The position numbers and the translations under genes were made by a program. The notes below the pieces were generated by a model. It did not search any database. It was not told where the DNA came from and saw nothing but the letters and a program-made list of their open reading frames with translations. Positions 14,153 to 25,317 of a DNA stretch of 64,000 bases are shown one piece after another. The stretch is taken from positions 62,001-126,000 of the forward strand of contig JFHB01000074.1 in NCBI GenBank assembly GCA_000729835.1, in the 5' to 3' direction. Position 1 is the stretch's first letter. Each line of letters opens with the position of its first letter. Source of the stretch: Atkinsonella hypoxylon. Taxonomy: Eukaryota > Ascomycota > Sordariomycetes > Hypocreales > Clavicipitaceae.

Positions 14153-15316
14153 ATGTCAGGCTTCGGAGACTTTACCTCGATTTGTGAGAATGCACCGCTC
14201 CCATTATGTGGATCTATCGGGCCAACACTTGCTGCGACAAACCACGTGGGCATCGAACCAGACTGCTACGCCCGCAATATTGCCCTGGCCAACACAATTA
14301 TCTTTGAAGGTGCTACTTCTGCTATGCACATTTTGGCACTTATCATGACTATTGTGATGATTCTTCATGTGCGTAGCAAGTTCACAGCTGTTGGCCGAAA
14401 GGAGATTCTCTCTTTTTTCTACATATATATGCTACTGACATTCATGTCATTGGTTGTCGATGCTGGAGTTGTTCCACCGGCTAGCGGTCCGTTCCCATAC
14501 TTTGTCAGCATCCAGAACGGTCTGAGCAGCGCACTCATCACTTGCCTGTTGATTAATGGGTTTGTTGGATTCCAGCTGTACGAGGATGGGACGCCTTTGT
14601 CGGTCTGGATGATGCGTATCTGCTCGTTCGTAGCCTTTGCGATCAGTTTTCTTGTTTCCCTCGCAACCTTCAAAGGTTGGGCTGGTCTCGGTCCAACCAA
14701 CACTGTGGGATTGTTCGTCGTCCTTTATCTCCTGAATGCCATTGAGTTGTTAATCTACGTGGGTATGCAGGTCCTTCTGGTCACTAGAACCCTGCAAGAC
14801 CGTTGGCCTCTGGGAGATATTGCATTCGGCGTCTTCTTTTTTGTGGTGGGCCAAGTCATTCTCTATGCATTCAGCAGCAAAATTTGTATCTCACTGAGCC
14901 ACTATCTCGATGGGCTCTTCTTTGCCACGGTCTGCAACCTACTCGGCGTCATGATGGTGTACAAGGTACGGTTTTCCATATTCTCACCCTTCCTTTACGT
15001 GTCTCTTTCCTCGCCATAGATTGGTAGAAGGATCGTTCAAAAATCCATGTCGTGTCAGCAAAACACGTTACTGGCTCAGGGATATCTTTTATCGACTTAT
15101 TGTACTAATTCTTGTGTACAGTACTGGGATTCTATCACCAAAGAAGACTTGGAGTTCTCCGTTGGAACGCGCATGAACAACTGGGAAGTCAAGGAGCTCT
15201 TGCCAGAGGACGAGCGCCGAGCAACTGTGTACGCTGACGATCAATATGGCCATACCAGCGGCTACGACTTGCCTTACTCGTCGCCCACAGCTCATCGTTA
15301 CTCTACCAGATACTGA
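14153..15316 (+). CDS. CHS7: Chitin synthase export chaperone
   Basis: Exons 14153-14965 and 15122-15316 give 335 aa, the usual length for the family; the single intron is 156 bp. The protein starts MSGFGDFTSICENAPLPLC, typical of Chs7, and has about seven hydrophobic segments between residues 50 and 270. The cytosolic tail is acidic and polar (YWDSITKEDLEF near its start). Chs7 is an ER membrane protein that lets Chs3-type chitin synthase leave the ER, so it controls chitin deposition at the cell surface. The intron falls right after the last membrane segment, at VYK/YWD. Frame, length and conservation are complete and nothing appears broken. Confidence 0.96.
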
Positions 15317-18300
15317 GGTGGTCATCGTCCGATGCGGTCGATGCATAGTGGGCACACAAGATTCGCGAGTCATTGTTTCTTTCAAGGTTTGTATCATTCA
15401 GCATATCCTCAGCCGTACTCTTTCCTTGGTGGAATCTAGGCTACTTTCAACTCTGAGTTTAAGCTCACCGATGGTGGCATCTATTCTCACCCGGTATCGT
15501 CACCCACTATATTTGTTGTCCCTGTTTATACTTTCTTTCGAGGCATGTCACCATTGATTTCCTCATAAAACAGTTTCTGAAGCTCGTTAAGCTAGCGTAT
15601 GATTGAAAAGGGCGTGTCACAGGCAAGAGAAGGTTTTGCTTTTAAGGGCGTGGGCGGAAACTCATTTGAATCGAAGGGTGTACTGGTCCTAGCGAATTCT
15701 CCTGTTTTTGGCGTTTGAATCGACCTTTTGATGTAGATGGAGAGGCCGCCATGTTGTATGTTTGCATATGGGTTTTTTTTAATAAGGCGGGAATGTTGTG
15801 TTTTTGTCTGCTTGAGCGTTGAACTTGACTTGGGTGTTGCCCAGGTTGCATCATATATAATGAATCAAGTCGCGTGTAACATTATTTGGGCAATACCGTC
15901 TTTGAGTTTTGTAATTTGCACGTTTCACGACGAGTCTTCTGCTGAATTCAAGTCTATCTTGGTCAGTGCGACAACCCTGTACATTCTGTCTTTCTTATCG
16001 TCGTTCCTTGCGAGACAAATCCTCACCAGAAATTTGTCATGCAATAAAATTTTACTCTCGCGAATACATATCTAGCTACTGGCGATTGCGCTGAAAAGCG
16101 TGATACTAGAGACGTAAGACAGTGTCAAGACCAAGCAGGTTACTACGAAGAGTAGGAGATATTAAGAAGGTAATCAGAACATGAGTGTGTGTTCCAGCAC
16201 TATCTCTGGACATGAGGAGGGAAAAGCATTACGATACTGATGCATCATGACGGCAAGGCAAAGACCAAAAGTATCAGTTGGCGGGGTCCAATTCAAATGA
16301 AGGTGGGGGGGGGGGGAGGAGGTGGGGGAGCAGAACGATTGGTTGGGATTTTTTTTTGGAAGAAAAGCCTGCATGATTAGGAGTAGGAGTACTCGAGAGT
16401 ACCATCTAGTGCGCGAAGGGGGTCGAAGACAACAGAAATTCTTGCGACTGATAGATGACCTCCCATAGTTGGTGCCATTGGTGACAAGGTTATTCAGACC
16501 AGAGTCGCAAGGTTGCGCAGTTTGGCCCAATGGGGAGACAAGGAGGACGACAAGTCCCCGTTTCTGGTAACGAGTTCTGGCTTCTGATTTGGTTCCGACA
16601 GAGCGGTTCGGCGCTAAATGATAGGCAGAGAGGCTTGGTGGCGCACACTGTGCGTCTGATTGCTGCTGAGCGTACGGAGTACCTTTGCCACTCACGCGAG
16701 CTGTGTGGTGCGTCGCTATCTGCGGTGCATATCCGTAGCCCGTGTACTTTTCTTGTACGGAGCACAGGAAGTGGTTCTGGGTGGTCGATTGAATCCGATC
16801 CTCGCTGCCTAGGTACTCCGGTGGTGGGGCGGAAGGTCGGATTCAATTTGGCCATCGCCTGCTGATTCTGACGATAGATAGACTGGGATCCTGCCGAGCT
16901 GGAGGACGCTGGTCAAGGCAGCCGGGGTTTGGGTGTGCCAGCGACCCCACCTGCTGCTTGGCTGAGCAATCCAGGCTCAACGTTCAGGCCCATGCTGCCA
17001 ACGGCCCTGAGGCCAGCCCAAACAGCATAGCTCGGTAACTAACTATGGAGTACATAATTTAGAGCGGCGGCGGGAAAATCACCTGATATACCAGGCCAGT
17101 ATCAGGAGGGGCCTCGCGCCTCCATCTGGGCCTCTTTTATGCCAAAGAGGCACATGCACCTTTTCAATGCGCCAACACGCTATTCTTTCCCACTAATACG
17201 ACTCGCTGAGTGGCTAGTTTTGTCCCAGCAGTCTGTTTCGGCCGCCTCGATTTGAAAAAAAAAAAGTGCTCATTATCGAGACAGGGGGCCTCACATAATA
17301 CGAATTTCCGCTTCTCCTCTTTGCACTCGACTATTATCTAGCTTCGACCGCGGGACTAGGACGGTCGTTGGCTGATACGAAAGCTGAAGCGAGGCATCGG
17401 GCAAGGGAGAGGCTGGCGAAGTGCAAGCCTTCTACCAACAGGGAATAGTGTCGTAGACGATGATGCGTGTACACCCGCTGAATAACGAACATGTTGCCCC
17501 TTGGAATCAATGTTCAAAGTTTGGTGGATAGTGACGGAGAGGTCGTGCATCAGCGTGGTCTTGAACGCAGCGTAAATAAAGACGAATGATTAATGCCATA
17601 CGCGCAAAGGTGTGTATGCTCTGCCAATAGGCCAAATAGATCCGCCAATGCTTGTACTACATACAAGCAATTGTGCATTACAACTGCCTATCAAGCCGGC
17701 TGCCCACACAGCACCCTGATAGTTAAGGACGACGCCGAAGCTAGATCCAGTTTGACCTTAGCACCGCTTTCTTCCATCCCTCGAGCAGGGCCCAAGGAAG
17801 ACGGGACGCTAGCAAAAAACTAACAGACTCAGTCTAAGATGTACGGACAATAGAACTGAGCGGAAGAAGAGATGCGAAGGGGCCATTCGGCAATTGCAAT
17901 AAAAAAAGCGAGGGACTAAGATAGGCATTGTCGACCACAGAACCTTGTTGCCCCGAGTGAATGAATTGGAGGACTTTGGGAAGATCAGCAAGATTCTACC
18001 CAACAGATAGGACATGAAAAAGAAAGTCTGACACATAGATACAACTCTGGCGTTGTAGAGCTGAACCCTTGACAATATTTCATTCTAGGGGAATTGAATA
18101 AAAATCTGAAGTTTGCCATAATCCCGTATATACAAGTCATAGATGCTGTATCATGGTACAGCCCGTCTCGTTACAAGCGCTAAGGATCACTAGTGGCCGC
18201 GCCGCGGAACTCACTACCTAGCGTGCTTATAAAATCGTCGTCAACGTCCGAAATGCATGTCGAGATTATCTGAAGTATAGGGAAGCATTGGGAACACTAG

Positions 18301-19847
18301 CGCAAGGAAATGGCTTTAGAGTGTCCCCTAGTTAGCATAACAAAATCAAACTGAGAGGGGGGGGAAGCACTTCGTAAACTTCGTAAGAGATGTGCCTTGG
18401 AACAAGTTATATTGCTTTGTTGCTATTGGTCGTGACGATAGTGCCAGTCGTCGAAAAGCTAGTGTGGTATTAGTCGCTACGCGGGGATTAAAAGTGAAAC
18501 TCGTAATTTAAGGAGCGCATGAATTGAGCACCTATCGTCACCCATCGTTTGGCGAACAAGCGGAGCTCAATAATATGTATATTATATTATCTCGCTGTAA
18601 ACTATCACTATGACAGCACTATATTAGCACCTGCTGTTCTGGATTCGCTCACTAGTCATTCCAACCATTAAATCAGATAAGAAAACTTTCTTTTCTTTTT
18701 GAGAAAGGAAAACAAACATCCAAACGCCAAGAGAGGCTTTAAGGACTCGCTACCAAGATCATAGGCATTGAAGCTATAGCGGAGCTTTATGACGATGATT
18801 CCAAAATATTAAAAGAAGAAGAGAAGGAAAAATTAAATGATATCTTAGTTGCTGAGTTCGAACGTGGGCCGCTCGGTGTCGAAGGTTCGTGGTAATAGAA
18901 GCTCGGACATGCTGAAAGGACGAGACCCCAGCGGCTCCTCGCCAAAGAACTGACAAATCGCCTTTATTTCTATTTAAACGAGCAGGGAACAGGGATAGTT
19001 TCCTAATAAGCGCAGCACCACTTTTGGCCAGAAAACAGGGTACGTGGTGGGTACTTGATTCGAATCGCTTGCCAAGGACTGGATATGCGAAGCATTGCCC
19101 CGATCCAGGAGAGTTATGGGGACCTGAGCAACAAATTACACCTGGACGATTAGCGGTGAAATCATTTTGGCCGTGCTGATGTACTCCGTACCATGGCTGT
19201 ATATTTCTGGGTGTAAATAGGCTTTGGATCTGTTTGGTACAATAATATGGCCAAATACCTTGTACATACTTAGATTCCTAGGTACCTACCTAGGGCCCCG
19301 CTGCAATTCCGCCGCTTATCAGCGGCTGGACATGACGACATGAATGCTCCTAACGCTGGTGAAACCTCGCGGTGATTTCCGTCCCGCACAGCTCACAAAA
19401 ACGTGGATGGAATGAGACATGCCATAGCCAAGCTTGAAGTCACAGCCAAGGTCGAAGTAGACAGCTGTCTGCGATCACGACGGACGGAGAAAGTGCGTCT
19501 GTGTGCCAGTATACTTGCCAATATGGGGTAAGAAAAAAAAAAAAAAAAGATGGACATGGCGTGGGGACGGTCAGGAGGCCTTGATCAGGGCTTGACCGAG
19601 CAATCTCTGTTGCATGCTCACACGGCACAGCAACAGCTAGCTGGTCTGGGGGAAATCGTCCTGCAAACGACGTGCACTGCCCTGTATCACAGGATGGCAT
19701 CAGGTCGATGAGACGTACATGTCGCGAGGTGCATGGTCATTGTTTGACTCAGTCTTGGTGTCGAGCGACAGGTTCAAAAAGTTGAGCATGCGGCGTCTGA
19801 CACTGTTCTGATGAGGAGTCTGATGAGGAGAAAACTTCGGAGGGAAC

Positions 19848-19896
19848 GGGACATTGAAGGGAACATTGAAGGGAACATTGGAGGGAACATTGGAGG
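19848..19896. repeat. 12-bp tandem repeat, about 4 copies
   Basis: Four near-identical units of GGGAACATTGAA or its GGA-ending variant; the first copy lacks one A. A second 12-bp duplication (CTGATGAGGAG plus one base) lies just upstream at 19807-19830. Both keep the frame of a minus-strand open frame, but that frame has no other coding evidence. Confidence 0.85.
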
Positions 19897-21053
19897 AAGG
19901 CACGCCCGGTGCCAGCTTGCTTTGCTTGTCTGCCCGAACTGCTGGCTGGCTGCAAGACCACCTGGCCAACAGCCGACTGTAGTCATGGACCATCCTCACA
20001 CAATCTGCCCCTAGGCACTCAAGCAAGCACTACGACCAATACGATGCATCTCGTCGCGGATATTAGGGCGCGACTATCTTTCTCTTGACCTGGCTTCCTC
20101 TCTATATTAAACTACCAGACACTCCACACCATCAACTCAATTCTTCAACCGTTTGAGGATCGCTTGGATACGCCTCAGGTGCTGGTAATGGCTGTCAAGG
20201 AGGGGTATAATTTAGTCGGCCGACTTGGACTCCGTTGCTTCGGAGCCGCGAATGGGATGACCACCCGCCTCTGGCACAGCGCTGATTCCTGAACAGCCAA
20301 CCAGGCTGGGCAAAAGTTCTAGTGGGCGACCAACTAGTCGAGGACGGCACAAATTAAGCCAAGCACTGACAGCTTAAAACCCCTTGGGAAATCCAATATG
20401 CGAATGATTTCCTCAACTTCTGTGCTGGCAGCAATTCTAGGCTCGATGTATCCTGGGACACACTGATGTTCGTGAGTACTTCATCCAGATCATGGTTGTG
20501 TACTCCATTGTGGACCAATTTTGGCTAGCCCCACAGGAACAGCTACTTGATGACTGAGATCAGGACTGATAATGCAGGCAGATTTAGGTATTATGTCAGG
20601 GAGTTACCCATGTTTGTCTCATCTTGCAGCATGCGGAATAATGAAGGCTCTGAGGCTTTTAGGTGGACAAGCAACCGGAGATGCTGTTCTTTGTCTCTCA
20701 ATCGAGTCGCCCCCTACTCGTCCTAGACAACAGAAGGAGCAAGATACACTCTGCCTCATGAGCTTCAAAACATATCCTGAGTCAGTTCGATATGAAGGCT
20801 ATAAGCAAAACAAGGTTCATGCCACAAGAAAGCGAATAATATCCTCCCTGCCGCACTTAGGCAGATTTGAAGCCAAAGTCGTGACGCCCGAATGTAGAAC
20901 GTCATGCGAAAGAAAGCGGCAGCAACACGGCGTGGCAGACTTTGCGCGAGCCTGAGGATGCATGACGCTAGGAGAGGTCAAGTAAAGGTCCATGTACTGA
21001 TTGTATGACAAAGAGCACAGAGTGCAGGGCGTATCTATCTATTTGAATCCGTT

Positions 21054-21487
21054 ACGGCTCCAACGCGGTATCTTAGCCCCTCCACCCCCTTGCTCACGCG
21101 CGCAACCTCATGCGACCTTGATTAGTAACCTTTAAATACACTTAACGCTAAAGCACTATATAACGCATTTTAGCTAGTAGAGCTTATAAACATAAACTAG
21201 CACAGTATAGTAAAGCTTTATAAACAGACTATAATTAAGACCTATAATAATAATGATATTTCTCTCAGCTTATATAAGTACTTAAGTACCTAGGTACTTA
21301 GGTACTTAGGTTAGGTATCTAGGTAGGTACCTAAGGTATCTATTTAGTAGATACTATATATACATCTTTATAAATTAGATAGTTACTCTACTTCTATTAT
21401 ACTGTGGATTAGTACTGTAGAGGAAGTACCTTATAAAGAGATTTGTTATTGGTGGATAAATCCTTATCGGTACCGCGTTGGAGCCGT
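21054..21487. mobile_element. MITE-like element with 17-bp perfect TIRs
   Basis: ACGGCTCCAACGCGGTA at 21054-21070 recurs as its exact reverse complement at 21471-21487, framing 434 bp. A weaker match (GAATC followed by a near match) extends the inverted repeat outward on both sides. The interior, especially 21130-21450, is very AT-rich and holds CCTAGG/GGTACC words but no coding frame. Short length, terminal inverted repeats and lack of a gene fit a non-autonomous DNA transposon. I see no clear target-site duplication. The AT-rich interior is compatible with repeat-induced point mutation, which is inference. Confidence 0.72.
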
Positions 21488-21666
21488 GCCGATTCCTAAG
21501 AGATGTAGGCTTCATGCGCTCCGTTCGATGCAGATAACAATATTTCCATCTGAGCTATTGCTGGCAGGAAAGAAAATGAGATGCAATGGTGGAGACTTGA
21601 CCAACAAAGGAAACGTCCGAGATGGCACCCGCGCCTCCCCATGGGTTATTTTGCAAGCCAATGGCT

Positions 21667-21699
21667 AGCCTGCTGGTCTGCTGGTCTGCTGGTCTGCTG
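21667..21699. repeat. 8-bp tandem repeat
   Basis: Consecutive CTGCTGGT units, about four copies, just outside the right end of the TIR element. Confidence 0.8.
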
Positions 21700-23680
21700 G
21701 ACGAACGTGCCCTCGGTGGCTCGGACTATCTCACGCCAACCTCGGGTCGAGTTCGATACAGAATGGAGCGTGCTTCTTAGTTTTCTCGCCTCCCATATCA
21801 GGCTCGGCTAGAGTCCAAATCTCGCAGGAACAACAGCAGCGCCAGCAGCAGCGACGTCGCCAACCATAGGCGACTAGGCTCTGAGTCAAGGCACTTGGAA
21901 AGTGACGACCACGAACTAACTTCGCTACGTCAGAAAATTCAAGGGACTTAAATGCGGTGAGGTATGAGGCCCTCGGACTGCGTGCGCACCCCTTCGGTCA
22001 ATACATACAGCCCAGTCTTTCGCTGCCAAAGGTACCCAAGTGTGGACATACCAAGAGGCGTGTGGACAGTGCCGTGTTGTTAGTTGCTATCAGTTGCATG
22101 CATAGTGGCGTTGGTTGGGTAAAGGGCATTCATCTTGTTCTGACGCATACATGGTGTCGTGTTACACCTTTGAACTAGGAAATAGGCAAGTGCACCAGGA
22201 CATATAAGATTTAGAAATAAGAACCATATCACAGAAATGCGCACACGACCAAATTGGAGAAGCAGAGCGAGTCCACATACCAAAGTACCTAGGTAGGTAG
22301 TTAGCGTGGGGTTATGGGTGGAGGTGTGCGGAAATCTGCCAAGGAGAGACAGATATGATAAACTAACTAATAATGAGTAGTAGGGATACATCGTCTTCGC
22401 CTAGGTAAAATTCGCCTAGGGAAATGCGCCCCACAGTCCTAGGAGCCTTGACGTCGACGCAAATTCAGGGAATGAAGATGTTGTGGCTATGTATATATGT
22501 CGCAGGCACGAACGGGGAAAAAAAAAAAAACCCCACCCGAAAATGTAAAATGTATAATCTCAAATCTAGAATCTAGAATCTAGAATAATTAAAATAAAGT
22601 GTAATAGAAAACCCTGTCAACGGCTACTGCTGCCAACAATTCATCTATGGTGCATCCGCACCTTGCAGGCGCACTGTCCTTACACAACAAATGACAGGCT
22701 TTACAGACAGACAGACGGATGGCGTACTTGGTAGGACAAGGAATCTGAGGCGCAATCAGAAATGGTCCCGGAGGAACCAGACACTGATAGGCACGAAGGT
22801 CTCAAGATGGAACGGGAGTAAAACACGCCCCTCATTTCGTTGTCATATGAGAGACCCTATATGTGCGTACTCCACGCTGCCGCTCCTATGTACCTAGGTA
22901 CCTCGGTACCTACTGGTACGGGTACGGAGTATATGTAATTCGCACCAGACCGCCCCTGGCTGCTGTGGTTGTGAGTACTGGTGGGTCCGTGTTCAAAGCC
23001 CACACCCAAGCCCGCGATGAGTGCCATTTGATGGTGTAGGAGAATAATTGCTGCGCACTATTACACATTCACACTAGAGGGAGGTACCTAGGTAGGTACC
23101 TGCCGACCTAGGGTTGGTGCCAAAGGTATAATGTATGTACTGAACAGAAGACTGTGGAGCAGTATGTCTTGGAGACTCGGCTACTGAGTTGTGACGGCCA
23201 ACCATGGCCAGCATACTTACTAGGTACCTAGATACCTAGGTAGGTACCTGGGTGGGAAAGTTAAAGCATACAGACATTAGGTAGGTACATAACTAAGGCA
23301 CCTTCATATCTCAAACATGTTAGTTCAAGTCAATAGGAGCAGCCTTTCCCCTCTATGTCTGCCCACGCAGTCATGGAGCACAAGCATCCACAGATACCAT
23401 GGCAATGCATCATTTGGATGATTAGATGAGGACGGGTCACAGAGTAGAACGAGCGAGAGCCAATTTCAATTGTGACCTGATTGCCAGATGCTTTGCAAAA
23501 AGGCCAGATGCAAGATGGATGGGGGGGGGGGGGCAGCAGCGTGTAATAAGCCCGCGCCTGCTGTAACTTAATTTATTACATGTATCCAGAGAGAGAGTGG
23601 CTCGTGCGTTGCAGCCCCGTCAGCCGTTTTTGGCAATGCATCATCACATTTGCATTACAGTGAGCTAGAACTTGTCGACG

Positions 23681-23743
23681 TGGATGGAGTACGTGGAGCA
23701 CATGGAGCACATGGAGCACATGGAGTGCATGGAGTGCATGGAG
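23681..23743. repeat. 9-bp tandem repeat, 7 copies
   Basis: Seven 9-bp units ending in TGGAG (or ATGGAG), with CACATGGAG and TGCATGGAG as the two main variants. Confidence 0.88.
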
Positions 23744-23968
23744 CAACTTGGCTGGTGCTAATTTGGCGTCGATTAGATGGACACCTTATTATTAGACACC
23801 GTGCAGGCAGAGGCAGGTAGAGAGGCAGGCAGCTAGGTTGCTCTGCGTGTCCGGAACTTCAAGGCGAATTCAAAATCGCGGCTAGGAGCCTAGTAGTAGC
23901 ATGTCGGCTCGGTTGGGGCAGAGGAAATTGCACAGGTGGGAAAAGTGAGGTCATGTACAAGCTTTTTT

Positions 23969-24073
23969 TCGCGCGCGCGCCATGTGCGAGTTGCGTGCGT
24001 TATGTGTGCGTGCGTATGTGCGTGCGTTGTGTTGTGTGCGTGCGTGCGTGTTGTGTGCGTGTTGTGTGCGTGT

Positions 24074-24136
<63 letters not shown>
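23969..24136. repeat. GC/GT alternating purine-pyrimidine tract
   Basis: A short GCGCGCGCGC run is followed by a degenerate GTGCGTGTTGTG-type minisatellite and then a perfect (GT)28 from 24081 to 24136. Nearly the whole 168 bp alternates purine and pyrimidine. Cys/Val or His/Thr open frames through it are artefacts of the dinucleotide. Confidence 0.93.
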
Positions 24137-24137
<1 letters not shown>

Positions 24138-25317
24138 TGTTGGACGGACGCACCTTGCCCTGAGAATCGCTTGACTAACTAGTTTCCTTGTTGATAGGGA
24201 TAAGAGATGGAGATCCATGTTTCTCATCTCATCAAGCCATTTGCAGCTTACCTACCATTTGCATCATCTGTGATGCCTTTTCTTCTTCCGTTGTTTCCAT
24301 TGTTTCGGGTGCTATACCTGCTCCTCGTCCCAAGAACATCATCGTCACACGCTCGCCTTCCCTTTCGAAAAGGCTCCTCTCCTCCAGCCCGCGCCGTTTG
24401 CACTGCTTTTCTCATTATATATAACCTGGGCCACAAGGCCACAACTACCCTTATCCAACCAACTTGTCCATGTTGGGCATTGCGTCGCCGGCTGTCCCCA
24501 TCTGAACGCCTGTCTGCCTGTCTTTGGACGCCATTCTCTGCACCTTGACATTGACACTATTCGTCATTCTAGCCTGGTCCTTCATGTTGGTCATGTTGGG
24601 CGATGCGTCCTTCAACAAGGTAGCAGAATTCGTATAATCGGCCTAATCTACCTGACCTACCCATTCATCCTACTCGCACTACTTGCCCTGATATCCAGTT
24701 CTCATTTCCTTCCATCATTAGGAGCTCATTCTTCCTCTTTTCTCGGCTCTGGAAAGCAAGCAATCCGGGATCTGGAAGCCGCTGACTTTATGATTAATTT
24801 CTATTCCAAACCAAAAAACAAAGCCTCTCTGACCACCCCAGGATAAAATTACCTTGTGTGGATATCCTCTTCATTTCCGTTTGCCTAGCTCTTTACGCAC
24901 GCATCGCTCCCCTTATTCGGTTGTGTTCTCCCAGACATCCCTGACACCAAATACCACGAGAAAAACTTTCGCATTTGAGGCGAGGCATTTTGGCTTTACA
25001 ACACTCTATATCACGGACATAACGAGAGAGCCACCAATTTCATTTGGAAAACATAGTTTGGCAACTTTGTTATTTCACACATTTAATCTGCCACATACGG
25101 GGATACAGACGCCACACTTGGGCCTGAGGGCTATTTCTTCTTCCCCAGAGTGCTTCTGCTGACACTCTGGGTTTGGTGGCGAGCAGGCACCTTTGGACAC
25201 ATCCATTGCTCTACTGTCTACTACCATCTACTTACCTAGACGCTCAACGTGTCATCCTCACCCACGACTACCAGTGGCCTGAGCTAACCGCCCTGCGGTT
25301 GGTTTTCATCAAGAGCA

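Larger units (their letters stand above)
15317..25317. other. Second gene-poor region, repeat-rich
   Basis: Ten kilobases without a supported gene. The first part is CHS7 3' sequence. The rest holds G-runs (16306-16317, 23520-23533), poly-A tracts (17257-17267, 19531-19548, 22518-22530), the listed microsatellites and minisatellites, a TIR element at 21054-21487, and several patches built from CCTAGG and GGTACC words (19280-19294, 21290-21340, 22285-22300, 22889-22912, 23083-23112, 23220-23250). An ATG-started frame of 127 codons at 20572-20955 matches no family I know. The final 1 kb is probably the leader and promoter of the gene at 25318. Confidence 0.55.

Noticed and set aside
19700..20026. 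Minus frame containing in-frame 12-bp repeats
   Set aside because: It lacks an ATG at its start and has no family match; frame is kept simply because 12 is divisible by three.
20572..20955. 127-codon ATG frame in the gene-poor block
   Set aside because: No domain, splice or family support; could be an orphan gene but I cannot show it.
23890..24227. Several open frames of Cys/Val or His/Thr repeats on both strands
   Set aside because: They are all translations of the GT/CA tract.
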